Notes under the pieces: generated by a model
The model's input: only the letters and a program-made list of their open reading frames with translations
What the model was told of the DNA's origin: nothing
The model's database searches: none
Shown here: in pieces, positions 55,695-64,000 of the stretch
Layout: each line of letters begins with the position of its first letter
Position numbering within the stretch: the stretch's first letter is position 1
Assembly: GCA_003313425.1 (NCBI GenBank)
Contig: NHZP01000055.1
Span: 124,001 to 188,000 of the forward strand
Origin: Pseudopyrenochaeta lycopersici
Lineage: Eukaryota > Ascomycota > Dothideomycetes > Pleosporales > Pseudopyrenochaetaceae
Length of the DNA: 64,000 nucleotides
Reading direction: 5' to 3'
Translations under genes and position numbers: made by a program

Positions 55695-57841
55695 TGTGAA
55701 CGATCCTCTTTTACCTTTCTGTTATCCTGCTCTTCACTCTCCCATTTCTCTAGGCTACCACTAAAGCCGATTGTGTGATTCATGGAATTTATCGGGTAGT
55801 CTGGATTAGAGTATGTTGGTTTGAGCTTCTCGAGCCGATTTCTGTTTTCGCTTTCGATCTCCTGTGGCATTTCCATGCTCTTCCTTGCTAATTCTTGCAG
55901 CTCGCTAAAGCTAACCGTATCCTTGAACGTACGGTCCTGATGGATCTTCTGCACCCGAGGAAATCGCAGAGCATAATACCTAGTATCGGCCGGTTTGTCA
56001 AAGCCAGCACCCATTACATCCGCGACGAAGGGTCGCTTAAACAAGTCGGTTGGCCAAGGCAGCTTCCCTCGTTCTAACCTGACGTCGAGCTCGGGGGTGG
56101 AGAGAGAAAAAGGTGTTTCTTGAAAGTATCCAAGTCTGTTGAGAAAAAGAATATCCTCTTTGGCCATACCGTGCCGGCCTACCTTGTCGATGACGCGAAA
56201 TATCGGCTTGACGTCAAGACGGCAAACCTGGTCTTTGTTCTCAAGGCATCCAATATAGAATGATGTCCACCGCAACTTCCCCATCCCAAGTTCTTGTTCG
56301 TCCATCGGATCGCGGCGGCCACCCACGATAGCAAAATCAGCGGTGTCTCCTAGCCCTTGGATGTAGTCTTTCTTCAACTTGATGAATCTATTATTTCCAG
56401 AGAGTGAGAAGTAAGGTTCATCTCGTCCCTTCAGCACCAGGCCTTCCCATCGCTGTATAATGGCTCGAGAGAATGCCTCGCGAAGCTGTTCGGGGGCATG
56501 GCGAGAGGAGAAATCGATGTTCTCGTGGCTGCCGATGGCCGCTCGGCCGGGAATGCAGTGGACTAGTGAGCAAAGCCGCTGCCGGCGCGCATCGTGAGTA
56601 TATGTTATATAGGAGGTGTCATCATGTACGAGCAGATCATAAAACATGATCATAAGGTGCTCATTAATATTGGTGGGTGAGTCTTCCCGGGTTCCAAGGA
56701 ATCGGCCGGATCGTGGCGCATGCTTGCGGATCTTATGGAAGGGTTCAATCCGCTCGCTGTGATCGTTCCAGACCAGTAGCTCTCCCTCCAGGATGCATTG
56801 CTTCCTGATTTTGCACTCTGCCGAGTCGAGCCTCAGGCAATCTCGCAGCACGTCATGCAAGCCTTTCCGATCTTCTGTCGAGTCTCTTCCGCTTTTGGGG
56901 AAGATTTTGATGCAATCCCTTCCCTTATTCAGTTCAATGTGCACTTGACAGTACTCGCCATCGTACTTTCGCTCAACACTTATGCGTCTACCCTTTGCTA
57001 GTTGACAGCAATGCTTGATGCTTCTGGCCTTGTCGTGCGCTGTTCGTGTCATCATAACTCCAATTTGAGGCTTTACCCAAGGCGCGGCTTTGTCTCTGAG
57101 AGAGAGTTCGACAGCTATCGTTGGCTGGGCGGGCATCCGCCGTATCGAGGTTCCAGACAACATCCTTATGGCAGCCTCGAAAGAATTTTGGAAGCCCAGG
57201 ACATTGGGTAAAAGGAAATGGAACTTTTGCATCGCCAGTGTTTCCGGGATCTGCATTGGACTATAGGACTTCAGGATCATACGGACCATCCACTTCGCTT
57301 CGGAGCTGTACAATCTTCGAAATATTCTCGCCAACACGTCATAAGTCCGAATCGGCTCCTCCTATTTGGCTTCCACCCTCTGCCTCAGCTCGGTGGACGA
57401 GAAGGGTGACATGGCTGCAACCCGGTCTAGAGTTTCGTCAAGCTCTTCTAGCGTCACGCTTGAACCGTGTCTGCCTTCTGCATCCGTTGCAGACATCAAG
57501 CGCTCGACGCAGGACGCAAAGTCGGCACCATCTCTAGTCCTCCAAGTTTGTAATTGCTTTAAACGTGTCTCACCGAGCCCTTGGGCTTGCTTGATGATTG
57601 ATTCGAGGCGATTTTCCCGCAGATTGAAGACACGGTCTGCCCTCCGCTCTGGAAATAGACACGATAAGAAGGCAACGGCTCCTTGTCCTTCTCGCGGAAT
57701 GATTTCATCATGCTTGTTGAACCAGGAAACAACTATTTCGGTGATGGGACTCAGGGTATTACGCGTTTTTGATGATTTTCTGGCACGGTTTTGGTCCAGT
57801 TCGTTGAGGAGGTCGCATAGGATACTAAAGTTAAAGGGCAT
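55646..57841 (-). pseudogene. ATP-dependent DNA ligase, nonsense codon and truncated end
   Basis: Reads MPFNFSILCDLLNELDQ from the ATG at 57841 in one frame to 55646, broken only by TAG at 57364-57362 (codon 160, context RVEAK*EEPIRTYDVL). N-terminal DNA-binding-type domain (1-230), adenylation domain with the active-site Lys in VERKYDGEYC (about K292), FYDLLVHDD, EGLVLKGRDEPY and KLKKDY, then the OB-fold region with FDKPADTRYYALRFPRV. It would seal DNA nicks with ATP, related to ligase IV-like fungal enzymes. The last 15 codons (ASEICPQGFEICPRC) are the inverted repeat of MULE E, whose GCTAG supplies the stop, so the natural C-terminus is gone. CAG to TAG is a RIP-type change; read-through or an unusual intron are less likely alternatives. 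Confidence 0.82.
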
Positions 57842-58960
57842 GTTAACAGCAGGTGATATTGAACAAATTTGGTCTTTGTGGGAGTTGTGAATGGATAAGT
57901 GGAAGGTTTTATATGGGAAAGAAAGGCGTCTATTTAAGAGATGCCATGCCGCGGTGGATTCGGGTAAGCGCACATGTCTAGGTCTGTTGCGAATATACGA
58001 GGTGCAGTATCTGGAGCAGGGTTGAGAATAATCAAAGATAATTGTTCGTATCAGTGGGCTATTTTCTCCTAGAACAGTCCATCTGCGTGATCCAGCATAT
58101 AGTATTGCTATCGGAGGGTTAAGTTCTATGTCTTAAGCTGTGTAATGAATTCCAAACTCATGCTCTGAGTCTCTATGCCCCACAATATTGCCCTCGCGCG
58201 TCAACTCGGGATGCTTCTTCCGCTGCTCAATACCACGGAGCCAGGTAATGACGTTCTGTATGTAATGTTAGGAGGCTGGACCGAACGTGCTTCGCCGAAC
58301 CATTTCCAGAGGATCTCCTGCGCTTCTCTCTGATACGTTAGTAGCTCAACTTCATCGCCAGTGAGAAGATTGTTTGATATCCGCATGAGCCGGCTTGCAA
58401 CGGGCAGTGGATTAGTCTTACTAGAGCATTCAGATCTGCCTAGACGTCAAGAGCATCACAACAAAATGTGAGCGAATATTAGGTGAGGAGTGTATTGGTG
58501 AGGAGGCTGCACAGCTCGCAGAACGTGATTCGCATGCGGACTCGAACGTTTCTTTTATCTGTATGAGATAGTCACATGAGATAGTCACGCTTCGAGCTAT
58601 TCCTCAATCAAGTGGTGCTGACGACAAAGTCTTGTTCGCTCGTCACCACTCAGCATCGGCATCGGCACCACTTCCGCCACTCAGCATCACCACCACTCAC
58701 CACCATAGGTGGGTAACGTCTGCTCAGTGTTCGGCTGGTGAGAAGGCCATCATTTACGATTCTGTCGCTCCTATACCATCACCAAATGTCCTATATTCGA
58801 ATACACCGCAGAAGAACTCTTCCGTCCATCCTTGAGAATAAGATTTATATGATCACATGCTATAAATTCCAAATTGCCGCTAGATTTTCTCGTCTTAATG
58901 AACCTATGAAAATAAAAGTCTCTTAAATCACTACTCCGAATCTTTACTGCCTCGAATAGC
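57842..58960. other. Intergenic between ligase and membrane-protein gene
   Basis: No supported gene. 57842-57990 would be the ligase promoter. A degenerate CATCGGCAC/CATCACCAC run lies at 58650-58705. 58860-58960 is the probable leader of the next gene. Confidence 0.45.
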
Positions 58961-60139
58961 ATGGAAGGGAGTCCGCAGCCTCCCGTAGGCGGGGATACCA
59001 GCAACGCTACACCAGGGATTGTGGGTTGTTCATGCTTTTTCTTCATTGCACTGATTGTTTATGGAGTGCGTATGTACACTCGAATTCGACCCACCTTCAA
59101 GCTGGCTGCTCCTGACTACTTTGTCTCGGCAGCTCTTGTAAGTGCCTGTAGTAGACGTCTGTGCGCTCTATCGCTGATTGTTCATGACAGCTATGCGAAC
59201 TGGCCGTATTGATCAATTTATTTACAGCTATATCTCTTGGTTTCGGACATTATGAGTACTATCTGTTACCAAGTACTATGGTTAAGATTTTAAAACATCT
59301 CTTCGCTTTAGGGTTTGCGGGATTTTGGGCGGCTTCCCTCGCGAGGGTATCTATAGGAAGCATGCTTCTTCGCTTTGAAATATCCAACACCTGGCGAGTG
59401 GTGCTTAAGACCTTAATCTTTATCCAGTTGTGCCTGCCAGTTGTTCTGGCCGTCTTTGCTCTTCTTCAGTGCCGCCCAATCCGTGCCATGTGGGAGCATG
59501 TGCCTGACGCAGTTTGCTGGTCGCCCCGAAAGACGCAAAGCTACGGCTACATATATTCAGGTTAGTTTGCAATTGATATTCTATCCTAGTGGATGCTAAC
59601 TTACAAAAGCGATTGGCATGTTAAGCGACCTTGTGTTCGCTGCTATGCCTCTATATTTTATCTGGTCGCTGCACCGGCCTGTTATGGAGCGGATACTCAT
59701 CAGCATCCTCATGACACTCGGAACGCTTGCGGCTACGGCCGAAACATGGATAATCTACTATACACACGTTTGGAACCCTCGAAAAAACTCCATTCGTGAT
59801 TGGATGCCACTGTTTTGGTGGTATAGAGTCGAAGAGATAGGCCTCATTACTGCAGCTTGTACGCCTTTTCTTAAGCCGTTTGTCGAGCGCATACTCGGTC
59901 GATTCGGCGCATCGCGGTTCCGTTTTATGACCATGCAATTAAACACAATTCGGTCTGTTCAAGGGGCTGCACCAGAGGGCTTTGCGAAGATGGGTTCTTT
60001 AAAGGAATCGACAAATGGAGACCAGAACTTGATAGAACAAAATCCTGGCCAGCCAACCGACAGAGCATCTTCTGAGAGGTTCGATCGCGCCAGCCATGAA
60101 ATGAAACTTCAGAGGGAGCAGGATTGTGTGGAAGTTTAA
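58961..60139 (+). CDS. Fungal rhodopsin-like integral membrane protein, three exons
   Basis: Exons 58961-59137, 59191-59560 and 59610-60139; introns of 53 and 49 nt (GTAAGT...GACAG; GTTAGT...GCTAAC...AAAAG) keep one frame of 359 codons, 358 aa. About seven hydrophobic segments: residues 20-38 (IVGCSCFFFIALIVYGV), near 55-80 (SAALLCELAVLINLFTAISLG), near 105-120, 130-155 (LIFIQLCLPVVLAVFALL), near 185-200, near 212-232 and a final one at WYRVEEIGLITAAC. QCRPIRAMWE and AVCW in the loop before TM5 and the WYRVEEIGLITAACTPFLKPFVERI block are hallmarks of the large SAT4/PTH11-like 'rhodopsin domain' family in Pezizomycotina. A cytosolic acidic tail follows. Function in this family is mostly unknown. 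Looks intact. Confidence 0.85.
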
Positions 60140-60271
60140 TCAGATGGTTCTATATATTGTTAGGTAGGAGTGGTGGTATGAGGATTTAGGGTGGATTCAG
60201 ATCACCAAGTATTTTCCAATTATTTTGTAATTGGGTGTACGCCCAGTACACCTTGCATAGTCACATGGAAT

Positions 60272-60350
60272 TGTCAGAATTTAATGAATGTTTTTGGTCA
60301 GAAGGGATGATCATTGATTGTGTTCTGTCTGTTCCTTTCTTCTATAGCTC
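60272..60350. repeat. LTR 5' fragment
   Basis: TGTCAGAATTTAATGAATG here matches the start of the LTR-like unit at 17514 almost exactly. It is cut off near 60350, where LINE sequence begins. Confidence 0.55.
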
Positions 60351-60979
60351 CGCACAGGGAGAAATTGCAAGAATGGAAAGCAGAATGGCAAGCCTCAGAC
60401 AAAGGTAAACACCTTCGCGGAATTGACAATGGACTCCCATCTAAGCGCACGCAGAAGCTCTACGGTTCTCGGCAGAGAAACCGAGCATATCTACTAACGC
60501 AACTCAGGACCGGACACTCTTGGCTAGCGGCACATGCCCAAATCTTCCGCTTCAGTGAGGAAGACAAGTGCGAATGTGGAGCGAGAGAAACGGTAGTACA
60601 TGTGTTGGTGGATTGCCCGAAACTGAAAGAAATCAGGCAGCAGCTCCGGAGCAAGATAGGAAAGGCATTTAATAGCACCGCAGAAATGCTGGGAGGGAAA
60701 CCCCAAGGACGAGTAAAAGGATGGACAAGCAAGAACAGCGTCCTAGACGCGGTACTGGACTTCGCGGAAGCGTCTAGAAGATTTACATCAAGGGCTCCAG
60801 GGCGGCCCCAGAACAGGGCTCGTAGGCAAGGTGACCATCACAGGCCATAACGAGGCTAAATGTCGTGCATGTAGTAGACTACTGTAGAATAGCTGTGAAA
60901 AGATAGACCATAGTAGTGGTAGCCTGCATATCCCACGGGAGAGGTCAGGGTAAATGAAATAAGAAGAAGAAGAAGAAGA
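60351..60979 (+). mobile_element. LINE (Tad-like) 3' end with AAG-repeat tail
   Basis: The ORF to 60850 encodes the conserved end of fungal LINE ORF2: QLRTGHSWLAAHAQIF and CECGARETVVHVLVDCP (a C-x-C...H...C zinc module after RNase H), then a basic tail. After a short 3' UTR it ends in (AAG)6 at 60961-60979, the simple-repeat tail typical of such elements. 5'-truncated, as expected from incomplete reverse transcription. Confidence 0.82.
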
Positions 60980-62359
60980 CTGTACCTCCGGCCGCTTTCA
61001 CCTCCGACCCTTTATTGCGAGCCAATTCATGCTAATCAAACGATATTCCTGCCGGCGATCGGTTCGTCTCCCACTGCTGTCGAGCTCGTGAAAGAGAAGT
61101 ACAGAAGGTCTTTCGGAAGTGATTCGGCGGAGCACGTTCGGTCCAGTGTCTACAGAATGGCCTTGATGATAGGACCTATTTTGGGCCCCAGAGCAGGCAC
61201 TATACATAGCTAACGTTATCATGGAAATAGAATGGCCCGAAAACAATGGAGCCCAAATCGAAAGGTGCCCGGATCAAGGCCATTTTATTTTTAGCACACC
61301 GCAGGTTTGAGACAGCAACAAAGGATTAGCACGCCGCCATCAAGATGCTGTCCTCGAAGGTACGTACCACATGTCACCGGGGTGACTATGCTAACAAGCC
61401 AACTAACTTATACTTGCAGAACTCGCCGCTTCATCCCCCGTGTTCTAGTACTCTCTTAATAGACGTACGAGACGGGTCGCGATGACCTAGAACTCATGAT
61501 CGAACTAGACGCAATGAAGAGGGTGCAACAAGTATTAGGTACGTCCTTCCAAATTACTTAGCCTTTTCACTAGTAAGTATTGCAATATATTCCTGTGCAT
61601 CCGATTACAAATTGATCTAGCTCTTGTGCCTCCAGCTCACGAACGTAAAGCTATCAGGATCATTATCCTCTGCCACACTTGGGGACCTATGGGACGAACG
61701 AAGCTTTGCGAAGTGCAGCACTCTGGATTCTCCAAACAGGTCGGCCGAGATGGATGAGCTCAGTACCGAAATCCGACAGCACATCATCCACGTTCCTATT
61801 CAGCCCGTTACGGTTTTCCCGATACTCTCCATCGCTTCCGAAAGTTGCTATGTACCATTCCTTCTTCCAAGTAGCCACAGCTTGCAATGCATCCACGCTC
61901 TGAGGTTGGACCTGTTCAGCGACGACGTAGAACCAGACATGGTAATACTAGTCCATGTAATCCTGATATCCTGATATACTAGTATTACTTATACTAGTAT
62001 ATCAGGATTATCTTAATCGTTGGACTAGTCCAATACTAGTATAACAGCCTTGGCATTGTTTCGACCCCGAAAATCTCTACGTCTCCGTGTCAGATACAAG
62101 GAGAAGCTTAGATGTACTGCATAGGAAAGAGCTATCAATAGTAGGACCGATAACTACTACGATCTGCGGAAGCTCCGGAAGCAGAGGAGATATAGGAGAA
62201 AGCGGGGGACAGAACACGAACAAGAGAATTATCATTTTTGACACTTCATCTCGATTATCAATTTCTGCTAAGCGCATTTCAGCATTCTATCTGACACTCC
62301 GTCCTGAACATTCCACATGTTCGTGTATCTCTCAAGATCGATATCGAATAACCCTTATT
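60980..62359. other. Non-coding stretch with possible gene fragments
   Basis: 61345-61560 has splice-like signals (GTACGT, GCTAAC, TTGCAG) and short coding-like pieces (ETGRDDLELMIELDAMKRVQ at about 61470-61530), but no complete gene can be assembled. It includes the inverted repeat at 61941-62043. 62300-62359 leads into the hAT ORF. Confidence 0.4.
61941..62043. repeat. Imperfect palindrome of about 100 bp
   Basis: GGTAATACTAGTCCATGTAA... on the left pairs with ...TGGACTAGTCCAATACTAG on the right, around a centre rich in TATACTAGTATTACTTATACTAGTATA. TCCTGATATACTAGTA and its complement TACTAGTATATCAGGA are perfect arms. It could be a small fold-back MITE or the subterminal region of the hAT element that follows. 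Confidence 0.7.
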
Positions 62360-64000
62360 ATGGACTCGGAGTCTAGCACGTCTCAATTATCGTCATCGCA
62401 GCCAGGATACCCGCCTTCTACTTCGAACGCAGCGACTGCACGACTCGAGAAATTCGAAACCGTTTTTAGGAGCACATATCCGGACCCATCCGCACATGCC
62501 GTATATCGCCCTGCATACACAAACGCCGAACTCAGACTGCGCAGAACAAGCGGGGCCGTGCTCTATGTCTGTCTATCTCCAGGCTGCAAATGGAGCAACG
62601 GTGGTAGGGGCAACTGCGTCAAACATGCTAGACTCCATGGCACCACCATCGTGAACCCGAAACGGCTTCCATCACGCAGAATCGCATCCACGGCCTCATC
62701 CACAGCCTCAACGCCCAACATTCTTGGATATATGGTGCCCCGGGGCGAAGAAGCCACTCTCAGAAGGGCGTTTAATCATCAACGCTATATCGAGGCGCTA
62801 ATATCGCTCTTTACGGTTCATCGATTACCTTTTTCGGCGATTGAATATGGTGCTATTAAGGAGTTTGCTCTCGCATGTAATCCGAACATCGAAGACATGC
62901 TGCTTAGCAATCGCCCTATGCTTATGCGGCATTTGAAAGCTAATTATTCGCTCTATAGTGATCAATTGAAGGAGTCCCTGCAAACAACAATGTCTATGAT
63001 TCATTTTAGCACTGATCTCTGGACGTCGCCACACAAATATTCAATGCTCGCTATTTGCGTACAATGGCTCGATGCTGACTACAACCTTCGAAAAGCTCTT
63101 CTCGGACTCGCGGAGTGCCGGCATTCTCATAGTGGTTCTACGCAGGCTGCAATAATCATGGAATACTTCGAGACGTACAGAATTACCCATCGCCTCGGCT
63201 ACCATACTGCGGACAATGCCACTTCGAACGACACCTGTTTACGGGCAGTATCTGCAACGCTAAGGGACGAACATAATGTCACATTTGACGCCGTACATCG
63301 CCGAGTCCGCTGCATAGGACATATTATCAACCTGTCCCTTCAAGCCTTCCTTCTCGCACGTTCAAAAGAAGCTCTTGCGGCAGCCATCGCAGCTGCCGAG
63401 TCCGTCGCCGATAACAAGGATATTGAGAGACTGTCAGCACAATTAACAGCGCCGTCGGCGTCCTCTCAAAGAGGTGACACTAGATCACAGCGAACTACCA
63501 CGGACACAGCCAGCGGCGATAAATGCAGCGGGTGGGAAGGTATTGCACCGCTCAGAAAGCTTCACACCATTGCTGTATGGTTGGGTCTCTCCTCACTTCA
63601 TTCTGATATGTGGAGAGATGCCGTGGGTCTTGAACTAGGCACGGATAATACCACACGCTGGTCGTCGTGGTACAAAGTCATAAACAACGCCATCAAGAAG
63701 AAGGCACAGATCAACCGCTTCTTTACTCAATATGACCACGATCTTGGCGAAAATACGCTAGATACCTCGGATTGGGTGTTATTGGAGAGAGCCCAGATAT
63801 TTCTCCAAGTCTTTGACGAAGCCACTCGGGATGCCGAAAGGGACCATGCATCTGTTGCAGATGTGCTTCAGCTAATGGATGCGATTCTGCAGCACTACGA
63901 AGACACAAAGTTGAAACACTCACCAGATGGCCCCGAGCCTGACCCTTGTATGCTACATGCCATTGACATGGGCTGGTTTGTTCTTGATAAATACTATGCC
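62360..64000 (+). CDS. hAT transposase, open to the window edge (547 codons)
   Basis: A frame from ATG 62360 to the last base with no stop. Ser-rich N-terminus, a BED-like zinc finger (VCLSPGCKW...CVKHARLHG, about residues 73-97), then the catalytic core: FSTDLWTSPHKY with D219, GYHTADNATSNDTCL with D285, and RRVRCIGHIINLSLQ; further on LGTDNTTRWSSWYKV, where hAT proteins usually have DNxTRWNS. The dimerisation domain should lie beyond 64000. No stops or frame breaks in 1.6 kb, unlike the other two hAT copies in the window, so this may be a young element. TIRs not identified. Confidence 0.9.
   Translation, partial: MDSESSTSQLSSSQPGYPPSTSNAATARLEKFETVFRSTYPDPSAHAVYRPAYTNAELRLRRTSGAVLYVCLSPGCKWSNGGRGNCVKHARLHGTTIVNPKRLPSRRIASTASSTASTPNILGYMVPRGEEATLRRAFNHQRYIEALISLFTVHRLPFSAIEYGAIKEFALACNPNIEDMLLSNRPMLMRHLKANYSLYSDQLKESLQTTMSMIHFSTDLWTSPHKYSMLAICVQWLDADYNLRKALLGLAECRHSHSGSTQAAIIMEYFETYRITHRLGYHTADNATSNDTCLRAVSATLRDEHNVTFDAVHRRVRCIGHIINLSLQAFLLARSKEALAAAIAAAESVADNKDIERLSAQLTAPSASSQRGDTRSQRTTTDTASGDKCSGWEGIAPLRKLHTIAVWLGLSSLHSDMWRDAVGLELGTDNTTRWSSWYKVINNAIKKKAQINRFFTQYDHDLGENTLDTSDWVLLERAQIFLQVFDEATRDAERDHASVADVLQLMDAILQHYEDTKLKHSPDGPEPDPCMLHAIDMGWFVLDKYYA

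Noticed and set aside
1..64000. CRISPR arrays, rRNA genes and tRNA genes
   Set aside because: No regularly spaced direct repeats with unique spacers, no rRNA-like blocks and no cloverleaf with A/B box sequences were noticed; the genome is eukaryotic. A tRNA scan could still find something I missed.

Overview
The window looks like accessory, repeat-rich DNA from a filamentous ascomycete (Pezizomycotina; Dothideomycetes/Pleosporales is my best guess from the style of the transposons and genes, not a proven placement). The evidence is short 44-80 nt introns with GTAAGT/GTATGC donors and CTAAC branch sites, a HET-NACHT-WD40 gene, a fungal rhodopsin-like membrane protein, an Argonaute, and many transposons carrying C-to-T type damage (CAG to TAG, TGG to TAG) of the kind caused by repeat-induced point mutation (RIP). 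Layout: 1-17.7 kb is a deep nest of mobile elements. An old AT-rich Ty1/copia element (1-1998, continuing at 11065-11225) holds three solo LTRs with target duplications, and a fold-back hAT-like MITE split over 1999-11056. Three MULE transposons (A, B, C) sit inside that MITE, each with its own 9-bp target duplication; B and C point at each other across 38 bp and form a palindrome of about 5.8 kb. A second copia element (11226-17141, minus strand) abuts the old one and is itself split by a hAT element (11864-14710) and a solo LTR (16953-17122). From 17.7 to 30.8 kb there is a mosaic of broken or small genes (DUF3505-like fragment, a hypothetical gene, BTB pseudogene, an APH-type kinase gene) and Tc1/mariner and hAT remnants. 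From 30.8 to 38.3 kb lie a cysteine-rich gene with a 17-bp minisatellite behind it, a LINE fragment, and an apparently intact four-exon Argonaute gene. From 38.6 to 47.5 kb come MULE D, an F-box gene, an AAA-ATPase pseudogene and another mariner element. From 49.3 to 52.6 kb there is an apparently intact HNWD (HET-NACHT-WD40) NLR gene whose three WD repeats are nearly identical except at the positions known to diversify in this family. From 52.8 to 57.9 kb MULE E, with an intact transposase, abuts and truncates an ATP-dependent DNA ligase gene that also carries an in-frame TAG. From 58.9 to 64 kb there are a three-exon rhodopsin-like membrane protein gene, a LINE 3' end, and a hAT transposase ORF that runs off the window end. 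Taken together: MULE elements C and E encode complete FAR1/MULE/SWIM transposases with one intron, while A, B and D are damaged copies. All share unusual 67-bp termini built from three copies of the 14-mer TGAGATTTGTCCCC at fixed 21- and 18-bp spacing. The genome-defence side is represented by the Argonaute gene and by the RIP-like damage, and the B/C palindrome is a natural candidate for double-stranded RNA that could feed an Argonaute pathway. All similarity calls are by eye from translated sequence; no database search was run.
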